Origin: an uncultured Spirochaetaceae bacterium
GTDB taxonomy: Bacteria; Spirochaetota; Spirochaetia; Sphaerochaetales; Sphaerochaetaceae
Direction of reading: 5' to 3'
Assembly: GCA_945910645.1 (NCBI GenBank)
Contig: CAMDZB010000004.1
Location: 1 to 58,621 of the forward strand
Length of the DNA stretch: 58,621 nt
Numbering within the stretch: position 1 is the stretch's first letter; each line of letters starts with the position of its first letter. The notes under the pieces were generated by a model. That model was not told where the DNA came from and did not search any database. It saw nothing but the letters and a program-made list of their open reading frames with translations. Below, piece by piece: positions 47,428 to 54,471 of this stretch. The position numbers were made by a program, and so were the translations under genes.

Positions 47428-49127
47428 TACTCTATTTCTGCAATGTTACCCATCTTTGCAACGCTGTCGCCTTCCTTGACAGATAGGCTTACGAGTTTTC
47501 CACCACGTGGTGATGAGATTGCATATTCCTTACCGTTTGAATCGATGTTGAGTAGTTTTGCACCGCTTGATACATTTGAACCTGCTGCGGCAAATACCTT
47601 TACTACCTTTCCATCAACTGGTGATTTAATTGTAGATTTTGTGGATGCCGATGACGAAGCTGCTGGCTTTTCATCCTTCTTCATCTCTGATACTTTTCTT
47701 ACGCCGTTCACCTTAGCCTTGCCTGTGAGGTAAAGGATGCCTTTCTCCTTACATGATGCTGCGATGAATACATTCTCCTCTGTGATTGGAAGACCTGCCT
47801 TTGTTAGCATCTCCTCTGCAGCCTTGCGCCCCTTCTTTGGATCCTTATCGTTGATGTCGATACATTTTTCCTTTGTAGGCTCAAGCTTGAGCTGCTCTGA
47901 TGCAATCTTTACAACTTCTGGATCTGGTTCAACTGGAGTCTTACCGAAGTAGCCAAGTACCATCTTGCCGTAGCCTTCTGCAATCTTCTTCCATGGTCCG
48001 AACATAACGTTATTGAATGCCTGCTGGAAGTAGAACTGTGATACTGGTGTTACTGATGTGCCGTATCCGCCCTTTGCTACTGTCTCTCTCATTGCTTGAA
48101 CGATGAGTGGATACTTGTCCATAAGTCCGTTGTCACGTAGCATCTGAGTATTTGCTGTAAGTGCTCCACCTGGTAGTGGGAAGAATGGAATCATTGGGTT
48201 AACGCTTGTTGCCTCTGGTGGGAGGAAGTAGTCGCTCATGCATTCCTTAAATACGCTCTCCGCTTTCTGGATCTTATCGATGTCGATCTCCTGACCCTTG
48301 CTGTTAACAAGTACGTAGTCTGTGTTTCTGAGTGCATGCCACATTGTGATGATATCAACCTGGCATGTACCGCCTGACACTGGCTCCATTGAGAGATCAA
48401 GCTGTGTAGCACCCGCCTCGATTGCGTTCATGTACTGCTCTACGCAGCATCCTGCTGTTTCGTGTGAGTGCATAACGATGTCAATGTCTTTGCGTCCGAG
48501 TTCGCCTGAAAGGATCTCGCGAGCTCTCTTGATTGTCTCGTATACGTAGCGTGGTGTGCTTGTTCCTGATGCATCTTTGTAACAGATTGAATCAAATGGG
48601 ATTCCTGCATCAAGGATGTTTCTGAGTACCTTCTCATAGAATGCAGGATCGTGTGCTCCTGTAGCCTGTGGTGGAAGGCTCATCATTGTGATTGTAGTTT
48701 CGTGCTTTAGCCCTGCGTTTTTGATTGCTTTTGCACTGTCGATTAGGTTGTTAACGTCGTTAAGTGCGTCGAAGTTACGGATTGTAGTCATACCGTGCTT
48801 CTTGAACATCTTTGCGTGAAGGTCGATTATATCACGTGGCTGTGAATCAAGACCTACAACGTTTACACCTCTTGATAGTGTCTGTAAATTAGCATCAGGA
48901 CCTGCCGTTCTTCTGAACTCATCCATCATGTCGAATGCGTTCTCATTTGTATAGAAATACAGTGCCTGGAAGCGTGCTCCACCGCCTGCCTCAAAGTGGT
49001 CGATTCCTGCTTCTCGTGCTGCTGCTACAGCCTTCATAAAATCCTTTGTAATTACACGTGCACCGTAAACACTCTGAAATCCGTCACGGAATGCTGTACA
49101 CATAAATTTAATTGGTTTCTTTGCCAT
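47427..49127 (-). CDS. oadA: Oxaloacetate decarboxylase alpha subunit / pyruvate carboxylase subunit B-like
   Basis: The carboxyltransferase domain (about residues 1-440) moves CO2 between a keto acid and biotin: FRDGFQS supplies the metal Asp, CYKDASG the lysine, MHSHETAG the metal histidines. A linker leads to a C-terminal biotinyl-type domain of about 70 residues. There the expected EAMKM is replaced by IDSNGKEY, so the lysine is shifted by one and lacks flanking Met. The ATG at 49127 (AAGGAG upstream) is preferred to a GTG nine bases earlier. It overlaps oadG; no beta subunit gene is near. Confidence 0.85.
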   Translation of the reverse strand: MAKKPIKFMCTAFRDGFQSVYGARVITKDFMKAVAAAREAGIDHFEAGGGARFQALYFYTNENAFDMMDEFRRTAGPDANLQTLSRGVNVVGLDSQPRDIIDLHAKMFKKHGMTTIRNFDALNDVNNLIDSAKAIKNAGLKHETTITMMSLPPQATGAHDPAFYEKVLRNILDAGIPFDSICYKDASGTSTPRYVYETIKRAREILSGELGRKDIDIVMHSHETAGCCVEQYMNAIEAGATQLDLSMEPVSGGTCQVDIITMWHALRNTDYVLVNSKGQEIDIDKIQKAESVFKECMSDYFLPPEATSVNPMIPFFPLPGGALTANTQMLRDNGLMDKYPLIVQAMRETVAKGGYGTSVTPVSQFYFQQAFNNVMFGPWKKIAEGYGKMVLGYFGKTPVEPDPEVVKIASEQLKLEPTKEKCIDINDKDPKKGRKAAEEMLTKAGLPITEENVFIAASCKEKGILYLTGKAKVNGVRKVSEMKKDEKPAASSSASTKSTIKSPVDGKVVKVFAAAGSNVSSGAKLLNIDSNGKEYAISSPRGGKLVSLSVKEGDSVAKMGNIAEIE

Positions 49128-49287
49128 CCTCTTCACTCCTTATTTCACTATCGTGAATCGTAGTACTGGTATATTTACCCCTTTTCTTATCGATAAAAGA
49201 TGAAACAACCTTGGTAACGTACATTGCCACACCCAAAAACACAAAAGCGGCAATAACAACAAAAAACACTTGTATGATTTTAAGCAT
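49108..49287 (-). CDS. Small membrane protein, probable OadG-type gamma subunit
   Basis: A 59-residue protein with one membrane span at residues 4-26 (IIQVFFVVIAAFVFLGVAMYV) and a charged, polar tail. Size, topology and position directly before the alpha subunit, with a 20-base overlap, match the gamma subunit of Na+-pumping decarboxylases, which anchors the alpha subunit to the membrane. Sequence alone would not prove it. The start is only 11 bases after the tRNA-Gly 3' end and has no Shine-Dalgarno sequence. Confidence 0.6.
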   Translation of the reverse strand: MLKIIQVFFVVIAAFVFLGVAMYVTKVVSSFIDKKRGKYTSTTIHDSEIRSEEDGKETN

Positions 49288-49297
49288 ATACAATGAA

Positions 49298-49368
49298 AGC
49301 GCCCGGCGGGAGTCGAACCCGTGTCTTCAGCTTGGAAGGCTGAGGTAATACCGTTATACAACAGGCGC
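49298..49368 (-). tRNA. tRNA-Gly (anticodon UCC)
   Basis: On the minus strand GCGCCTG (49362-49368) pairs with CGGGCGC (49299-49305) as acceptor stem. The anticodon arm CAGC-CTTCCAA-GCTG carries TCC, and the T arm CGGG-TTCGACT-CCCG is standard. The discriminator is T, usual for bacterial glycine tRNA; CCA is not encoded. The D arm is compact and the total is 71 bases. Confidence 0.95.
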
Positions 49369-49377
49369 ATTACTATA

Positions 49378-49407
49378 ATAATAAGATAAAATCCGTTATC
49401 ACGTCAA
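49378..49407 (-). promoter_or_regulatory. tRNA-Gly/oad promoter
   Basis: On the minus strand TTGACG (49402-49407) and TATTAT (49378-49383) are 18 bp apart. No other promoter is seen before oadG, so tRNA, oadG and oadA are probably transcribed together. Its -35 lies close to the divergent carD promoter. Confidence 0.6.
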
Positions 49408-49416
49408 CATTTTTGA

Positions 49417-49445
49417 TTACAAAAAAACCGAAATTGTGATATAAT
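49417..49445 (+). promoter_or_regulatory. carD promoter, leaderless geometry
   Basis: TTACAA at 49417-49422 and TATAAT at 49440-49445 are 17 bp apart. The ATG starts eight bases after the -10, with no ribosome-binding site between. Confidence 0.65.
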
Positions 49446-49452
49446 TTGAAGT

Positions 49453-50043
49453 ATGTTAAAAATGGACTTCAGTAAGAAAACAGAAAAGAAAACTCAGAAG
49501 AAAGAAACAAGCGTAGAAAAAGATGAATCATCAAAGGCTACAGCCAAGAAAAAGGGCAAGTTCAAGAGCTCTTTTAAGGTTGGAGATACTGTGGTGTACC
49601 CTTTCCATGGCGTTGGAAAGATTGAAAAGACTGAAACCCATCAAGTGCAAGGAAACGACATTGATTTCTTTGTGATCAACATACCATCAAACAAGATGAC
49701 TATAGCAGTGCCAATCGAGATGGCTGAGGAGAAAGGCATTCGTCACCTCATCTCGCAGGCTGAGCTTGATAGCGCACTTGTTCATTTAAAAGATAAGCCA
49801 GATAACTCGATGGACTGGAAGGTGCGTCAGCAGACCAATAATAGTCTTGTAAAGAAGGGCGATATTCTCTCAAACATCAAGGTGATTGTATCCCTTCATT
49901 CGAGGAACAAGGAGAAGGAGCTTCCTCTTCAGGAGAGACGCATCTACGACTCATCCGTGACCATGCTCAAGACTGAGATGTCAATCGTTATGAAAATTAC
50001 TGAAGAAGAGGCTGGCGAGATAATCAAGAGCTATCTTCCATAA
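49453..50043 (+). CDS. CarD-family transcription regulator
   Basis: CarD proteins bind the beta subunit of RNA polymerase and stabilise open promoters. After a lysine-rich 35-residue N-terminus comes the CarD/TRCF interaction domain (FKVGDTVVYPFHGVGKIEKTE, about residues 40-100), then a helical DNA-binding part (WKVRQQTNNSLVKKGDI and LPLQERRIYDSSVTMLKTEMSIVM). 196 residues. The same order carD-ispF is seen in other spirochaetes and firmicutes-like lineages. Confidence 0.87.
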   Translation: MLKMDFSKKTEKKTQKKETSVEKDESSKATAKKKGKFKSSFKVGDTVVYPFHGVGKIEKTETHQVQGNDIDFFVINIPSNKMTIAVPIEMAEEKGIRHLISQAELDSALVHLKDKPDNSMDWKVRQQTNNSLVKKGDILSNIKVIVSLHSRNKEKELPLQERRIYDSSVTMLKTEMSIVMKITEEEAGEIIKSYLP

Positions 50044-50052
50044 GGGCTTATT

Positions 50053-50523
50053 ATGAGAATTGGACTTGGGTTTGATTCGCATTTTCTTAAATGTAAACGT
50101 GGTATTATCACCCTCGGCGGTGTTAAAATTCAAAGTAAATTTAGCGTTGTGGCTCATAGCGATGGCGATGTTATTGCGCATGCTCTTATTGATGCAATTG
50201 CTCCCCTCTACCTTGGCTCGTCTATTGGTGAGCTCTATAGCGATAAGGATGAGAGTGCGCGTGGCTCAGATTCAATGAAGCGCCTTAAGGATGTGTATGT
50301 TAAGGCATCCTCCCCTGAGATTATTAATATAGATATCGTTGTTCAGACTGATGATGTTTATATTGCATCGATTGCAGATGCGATTAAACGCAATATTGCA
50401 TGTTGCTTCGGCATAGAGCCTTCCGCTGTTGGCATCAAGGGTAAGACACTTGAGGGACTTGGAGCGCGATGGCTTTGGCGTGGGCATTCTATTCGCGTCT
50501 ATGCCGTAGTTTTGGCTCGTTGA
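50053..50523 (+). CDS. ispF: 2-C-methyl-D-erythritol 2,4-cyclodiphosphate synthase
   Basis: IspF makes the cyclic diphosphate of the non-mevalonate isoprenoid pathway. The zinc ligands are visible as DSH near residue 8 and HSD near residue 36 (AHSDGDVIAHALIDAI). The C-terminal part is divergent: KGKTLEGLGARWLWRGHSIRV replaces the usual KATTTEKLGFxGRxEG. The last codons (L-A-R-stop) fall within a GGCTCGTTGA repeat, so the gene end may have been reshaped by that element. Confidence 0.85.
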   Translation: MRIGLGFDSHFLKCKRGIITLGGVKIQSKFSVVAHSDGDVIAHALIDAIAPLYLGSSIGELYSDKDESARGSDSMKRLKDVYVKASSPEIINIDIVVQTDDVYIASIADAIKRNIACCFGIEPSAVGIKGKTLEGLGARWLWRGHSIRVYAVVLAR

Positions 50524-50729
50524 ATCTGCGGGCAAATACGTTGTCAAACTACGGCATCGGCGCTTGGCCTACCACAAAGGTATGTCCTGCGCTGGCCTTG
50601 CCTAGCTTTCTAGTAGCTCATCTCAATATTCAACTCGCTAAGATGCTTGCCCAAATCTGCGAACAAATTCGTTGCACTCGCATCTCAAACTTGCAGATAT
50701 GTGCCAGCCAGTAATAATATCAAACTCGC
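50514..50729 (+). repeat. GGCTCG repeat family, copy A
   Basis: Starts GGCTCGTTGAATCTGCGGG and runs to a conserved 3' module (50672-50729). A central 28-bp block at 50564-50591 is identical to 51511-51538. The centre folds into an imperfect hairpin around TACC-ACAAA-GGTA with further GGC/GCC pairing outside. No credible protein is encoded in 50524-50803. Confidence 0.8.
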
Positions 50730-50783
50730 AGTGGTATCTAGTACGCGATTTTACTTGGTATTAAAAATATGAAGAAGATATTG

Positions 50784-50789
50784 TATAAT
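50784..50789 (+). promoter_or_regulatory. -10 element of the second Fic gene
   Basis: Consensus TATAAT, 15 bases before the ATG at 50804. No clear -35 was found 17 bp upstream, and the short leader has only a weak GGA as ribosome-binding site. Confidence 0.45.
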
Positions 50790-50803
50790 TATGGATAGAT
50801 ACT

Positions 50804-51460
50804 ATGTTTGAAGATAAGTACAACCTAACTTTAAAGGAAAACCTCTTTCTCCTACGAAAACACTTCTCATCGGTGGTATACACTGGACTCAAGATGGAGA
50901 ACAGGAATATCACGTTCCCACAGACGGAGGTGATCCTTCAGGGCGTAAATGACGGCGCTGTTGCACTTGATGATATCTATGCTATCCTTGGGATGAAACA
51001 CGCTATTGAGGTGCTCATAAAGAACATAGATAAACCGCTCACCTCATCCATCATTAAGGAGTTTAACCTCCACATTGCAAAGGAAGAAGCAATTGAAAGC
51101 GGCGTTATAAGGAGCGGTCGTGTGTCCATCTCTGGCACTGATTATGTTCCTCCTGCTGTTACTGATGCAATGCTTGATGATAATCTAAGTCATGTGCTAT
51201 CATCTCGTAAGACTTACACTGAAAAGGCAATCGATCTGTTTCTTGATCTTATCTATACTCAGTACTTTTGGGATGGAAACAAACGTACAGCGCTACTTAG
51301 TGCTAACTTTTTACTCTGTCAGCACGGGCTTGGATTACTCGAGATTATGGATCGTGATATGGTTGAATTTGCTACTCTGTTAAACAAGATGTTCAACACT
51401 GGGCAGAGAGATCAAATTAAGGTGTTTCTATATAATCATTGCATTACAGGCATTGATTGA
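50804..51460 (+). CDS. Fic/Doc-family protein with altered catalytic motif
   Basis: The 218-residue protein has the Fic fold and the motif block QYFWDGNKRTALLSANFLL near residues 158-176. The first residue of the motif, normally the catalytic histidine (HxFxDGN[G/K]R), is glutamine. The phosphate-binding GNKR part is intact. It may therefore be inactive as an AMP-transferase, or act by a different reaction. No antitoxin gene is adjacent; the gene is enclosed on both sides by members of the GGCTCG repeat family. Confidence 0.78.
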   Translation: MFEDKYNLTLKENLFLLRKHFSSVVYTGLKMENRNITFPQTEVILQGVNDGAVALDDIYAILGMKHAIEVLIKNIDKPLTSSIIKEFNLHIAKEEAIESGVIRSGRVSISGTDYVPPAVTDAMLDDNLSHVLSSRKTYTEKAIDLFLDLIYTQYFWDGNKRTALLSANFLLCQHGLGLLEIMDRDMVEFATLLNKMFNTGQRDQIKVFLYNHCITGID

Positions 51461-51701
51461 GGCTCGTTTGATCTCGGGCGCCTAACTTTGTCAGACTGCA
51501 CCCGCCCAACTTGGCCTACCACAAAGGTATGTCCTGCGTTTGGGGCTCGTTTGATATGCGGGCAATCTCTTTGTCTCTCTCCACCTCAATGCTCACTCAC
51601 ATACACAAAGTATGCTCGCTTCGCTATTGAGTGGGTTCGACTTTGACCTTGCACTCGCATCTCAAACTCGCGGTGCCATCCAGTAATAACCTCAAACTCG
51701 C
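51461..51701 (+). repeat. GGCTCG repeat family, copies B and C
   Basis: GGCTCGTTTGAT occurs at 51461 and again at 51544. Copy B shares an exact 28-bp block with copy A. Copy C ends with TTGCACTCGCATCTCAAACT at 51649-51668, which is nearly the inverse of its own start (GTTTGATATGCGGGCAA), and has an inner pair CCACCTCAAT/ATTGAGTGGG. Copy C thus forms one imperfect palindrome of about 128 bp. Nothing protein-coding is seen here. Confidence 0.8.
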
Positions 51702-51715
51702 TAGGGGGGGTGTTT

Positions 51716-51738
51716 AATCTGCGGGCAAATACGTTGTC
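51716..51738 (+). repeat. GGCTCG repeat family, fragment D
   Basis: A 23-bp block, AATCTGCGGGCAAATACG followed by TTGTC, is identical to copy A at 50523-50545. It directly abuts the truncated end of the flavoprotein gene. Confidence 0.85.
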
Positions 51739-51879
51739 TTAGACCACCTCAATGCCAAAGTTCAACGACAGGATATAAGGGACAGGCTCACTGCTAAATC
51801 CCAATCGGATATAATCGCATTTGTTGATGATTGCAACAATTTCATTAAAATCCGTTACTTCTCGGTCTGATCTACGCAT
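51739..51879 (-). pseudogene. Truncated pyridoxamine 5'-phosphate oxidase-like (Nim-type) gene
   Basis: Only 46 residues remain: MRRSDREVTDFNEIVAIINK, then CDYIRLGF and a Pro-Tyr-Ile-x-x-Leu-Asn-Phe-Gly segment, the N-terminus of flavin-binding proteins related to nitroimidazole resistance proteins, which are normally about 150 residues. The reading frame stops exactly where the GGCTCG repeat fragment begins. GGGGGGGAGAGG precedes the ATG, so the start was once well translated. A run of eight G lies in that ribosome-binding region. Confidence 0.75.
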
Positions 51880-51952
51880 ACCTCTCCCCCCCCTGTTATT
51901 TTTAAACACAGCTAAGTGGCAAACAATAAACGTTATAAAGAAAACTTGCAAC

Positions 51953-52714
51953 TCAATTTGAGTTATATGAAGACAATAACTTATGGTTATAGTCGTTTGC
52001 AAGTCCTATTGCCAATGACATTGAAATCTTTGATTCTTCCATAGTCGGCACCTGAACCTTAACCAACAACAGAGGAATTAACGACGAAAGTGTCAATAAA
52101 CTGCCAACACCGGCAATAATTCCTCCCGGAATCAACACTGAATTATTATATCCTGAAAGACCGCACATCAAAGCTCCGGCTATCATAGCTCCCAATCCCA
52201 CTCCTAACAATGTATATCCTGCAATATTAACTGCATTCTTTTTTCTTTTATAAGCGTCATATTGAGAATTATACATTTCGATTTTATTCCTCATATCATC
52301 CTCTAAATCGTACGCACCGACCATATGTAAAAAAGAAAGTTTACTGATTTTTTCAGGACCGCAATAAGGAACCCAATCAATGCTTTTATTTGTTTCCGAA
52401 TATCCGTCCGATGTTGCTCCACCTACTGCAGACGATGCTAAAATAAGAGTAGAAACCAATCCCAAATTCCCGGAATAAAAAAGCGGAGCATATGAAAACG
52501 TATTAGTTTGGCTATGCGTTTTTGATGTTTCCTCTGTTTCTATACTTAAATGATTGTATAAAAAGTGCCTCTTTTGTTCTTCTGTAAGATTTTGGTAAAT
52601 TTCTGCATCGTTGTTATTTGTCATAACCGTTTCCGTAAAAGCGGCAAAAACAGAGGTTGAACCCACTGCTAAAAGTATTACTAAAGCTGTAACTATATTA
52701 ATAATTTTTTTCAC
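51953..52714 (-). CDS. Exported membrane protein of unknown function
   Basis: A signal peptide (IINIVTALVILLAVGSTSVFA) is followed by a polar region, a weak hydrophobic stretch near residue 85, and two strong glycine-rich membrane segments near residues 170-215 (GYTLLGVGLGAMIAGALMCGL and VLIPGGIIAGVGSLLTLSSLIPLL). The start is GTG at 52714, preceded by GGAG. Spirochaetes have many proteins of this look; no known domain was recognised. The downstream end runs into the truncated flavoprotein leader. Confidence 0.65.
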   Translation of the reverse strand: MKKIINIVTALVILLAVGSTSVFAAFTETVMTNNNDAEIYQNLTEEQKRHFLYNHLSIETEETSKTHSQTNTFSYAPLFYSGNLGLVSTLILASSAVGGATSDGYSETNKSIDWVPYCGPEKISKLSFLHMVGAYDLEDDMRNKIEMYNSQYDAYKRKKNAVNIAGYTLLGVGLGAMIAGALMCGLSGYNNSVLIPGGIIAGVGSLLTLSSLIPLLLVKVQVPTMEESKISMSLAIGLANDYNHKLLSSYNSN

Positions 52715-52884
52715 AATTTACTCCATCTGTGATGTAAGGTATAAACATTATATTAGAAAACACCATAAAAGAGAATAATGCATGGCGTGGATGAGGTGAA
52801 TTTAGTGTAATCTCAGTTATATCTAAAACAATTACTTTTCCTTTCTAAAAATACAAAAAGAACAGGTTTTTAAAACAATAGTGG

Positions 52885-52952
52885 TATACGCGGCGGCTGC
52901 TCTCCTCTTGGACTTATAAAAGCCACAGACGGAATTGTCTGTGGCTTTGTTT
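52885..52952 (+). pseudogene. Deleted remnant of a ybaK-like gene, now a perfect hairpin
   Basis: 28 bases at 52885-52912 are identical to the active-site region of the intact ybaK (55823-55850), and 22 bases at 52919-52940 match its 3' end (55965-55986); the 114 bp between them are missing. In the remnant AAAGCCACAGAC (52919-52930) pairs fully with GTCTGTGGCTTT (52937-52948); the intact gene has a broken right arm. The hairpin may end transcription of the radical SAM gene. The rest of 52715-52884 shows only promoter-like AT-rich sequence. Confidence 0.8.
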
Positions 52953-52980
52953 AGGACGTGGGTGTATTAACCTGTTACGC

Positions 52981-54339
52981 TTAATGTTCACTACAATACT
53001 CTTGGAGAGCCTCATAATATAATCGTGTTATTTCGCAGTTATGATCTGTTATCTTCATATAGTCACCGTTGTTTTCATTTGCATTTTTTGAAAAGCAAAT
53101 ATGACAAAACGGACGAATATCACAACCGTTACACTTTTTAAAATCACTGTAGCGAATATATCTAATTTTTTTAAAGGCTGATGAGTGTAAAAGTATATCC
53201 AACATTGTATTGTGTTTAACATTACCACAAACACAGTTCCATCCGGGGCATGGTACAACATCTCCGTTTGAGTTGATTGCAACTCCGTTTAAACCAACTC
53301 CGCATGGTCTATCTGTTGTTTTGTACCCATTTTTAATCTGTTCAATATCAATTGCTTTAGCTTGTTGTGTTAGAGAATTTTTAAATTGAACTTTTAATGC
53401 TTGGTAATCCGGACGATGTAAAAGATTTTGAGTACAACAGTCACTTTCTGCAAATATGTCGTTATCTATTCTAAGCTTGATATTATTCTCTTTACACCAT
53501 TTACTAACATCGCTGCTGTCATTGATATTATAGTCCATTAACGGACACGCTATCCAAACATTAACATTATTGTTAAGGAGCTTTTTTATATTAGCAAATG
53601 TTTTATCAAAGGAGCCTTTAAGGATTGTGATTTTGTCATGCGTTTCTGCCTTCAAGCTATACAGCGAAATTTGAACGGTAGTTAGCGGATTTTTAAACAA
53701 CTCAAGATATTCATCATTAAGCAACGTTAAATTGGTAAATACCGTAACAAAGATATGCTTTGTTTGCAGCCTTTTAATAACTTCCGCAAAGCGAGGGTGC
53801 AGCATTGGCTCACCGCCGGATATGTTTACACTCATAACGGATGAAGAATTATCAATTTCATCAAGAATTTTATCAAGTGTATGGTTATCCATATCTTTTA
53901 TTTTATCTTGATGAGGAATATAGCAGTGAATACATCTTTCGTTACATATGTTTGTTAACTCGATATGAATGTGACGTAGATCAACCGAATTGTCAATCTC
54001 TTGTGTGAGTTCTCCCTCTTTAATCATGGAATCACTTGGTATTTGTTGCAATTCATCATCACATTCAATATCAACCATATTCAGTTTTTTTAAACTGTAA
54101 TAAAATTCTATAGCATCGTTTTTTAGTGTCTCATAAGATACATCAATATAAACTGATAAAAGGTGTTTTACAACAGTATCTATGTTTTGATATTCATACG
54201 TAAGGCATGAACAAAAAGGAATGGACCCCTCCTCTACAACAACAGATGATTCTTCTAAACCATTCTGTCCTCTGTATAAAATCCATCCCCTTTTGTCAGA
54301 CACTTTAAAAACAGTTAAATTATTTAATTTAAGTTTCAT
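52981..54339 (-). CDS. Radical SAM/SPASM peptide-modifying enzyme with PqqD-like N-terminus
   Basis: Radical SAM enzyme of about 452 residues. The first 95 residues resemble a PqqD/RRE peptide-recognition domain (LNNLTVFKVSDKRGWILYRG, then HLLSVYIDVSYETLKNDAIEF). The SAM cluster motif is CNERCIHC near residue 145, followed by NISGGEPMLHPRF. The C-terminal SPASM region has CPGWNCVCGN and KKCNGCDIRPFCHICFSK for extra clusters. Such enzymes crosslink or modify ribosomal peptides. A 34-residue candidate substrate lies just upstream. The start is uncertain: ATG at 54339, or TTG at 54363 close to the peptide stop. Confidence 0.88.
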   Translation of the reverse strand: MKLKLNNLTVFKVSDKRGWILYRGQNGLEESSVVVEEGSIPFCSCLTYEYQNIDTVVKHLLSVYIDVSYETLKNDAIEFYYSLKKLNMVDIECDDELQQIPSDSMIKEGELTQEIDNSVDLRHIHIELTNICNERCIHCYIPHQDKIKDMDNHTLDKILDEIDNSSSVMSVNISGGEPMLHPRFAEVIKRLQTKHIFVTVFTNLTLLNDEYLELFKNPLTTVQISLYSLKAETHDKITILKGSFDKTFANIKKLLNNNVNVWIACPLMDYNINDSSDVSKWCKENNIKLRIDNDIFAESDCCTQNLLHRPDYQALKVQFKNSLTQQAKAIDIEQIKNGYKTTDRPCGVGLNGVAINSNGDVVPCPGWNCVCGNVKHNTMLDILLHSSAFKKIRYIRYSDFKKCNGCDIRPFCHICFSKNANENNGDYMKITDHNCEITRLYYEALQEYCSEH

Positions 54340-54366
54340 TTTTCTTGCGTCTATGTTATTCAATCA

Positions 54367-54471
54367 TTATTCTCGGCAAAGATGGCCCATGCCCTGATAT
54401 CTTGGTATACAAGGATATGGGATTACACCCATGTTCACAACTTTCATTGCTTGCGGTTTACAGTACTTCAT
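54367..54471 (-). CDS. 34-residue three-cysteine peptide, candidate RiPP precursor
   Basis: The frame starts MKYCKPQAMKVV and ends HLCRE. Cysteines are at 4, 21 and 32; residues 17-25 read IPYPCIPRY, followed by GMG. AAGGAGGT lies ideally before the ATG, the strongest ribosome-binding site in this region. The start overlaps the NTPase stop by 14 bases and the stop lies 3 bases before a possible TTG start of the radical SAM gene. Size and place fit a precursor peptide; the modification and any leader cleavage cannot be read from the sequence. Confidence 0.7.
   Translation of the reverse strand: MKYCKPQAMKVVNMGVIPYPCIPRYQGMGHLCRE

Noticed and set aside
50469-50714. 81-codon plus-strand ORF over the ispF end
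   Set aside because: Runs through the GGCTCG repeat in another frame of ispF; no start signal; better explained as repeat DNA.
51480-51555. Possible integron attC site
   Set aside because: GCCTAAC at 51480-51486 fits one core box, but the matching GTTRRRY box is not where it should be, and no integrase gene is in the window. Kept only as a hypothesis.
50672-51701. CRISPR array
   Set aside because: Repeats are few, irregularly spaced and palindromic over more than 100 bp; no unit-spacer pattern and no cas gene.
54339-54363. TTG at 54363 as the definite radical SAM start
   Set aside because: Possible by coupling to the peptide stop, but the ATG at 54339 begins just before the conserved PqqD-like segment; left undecided.
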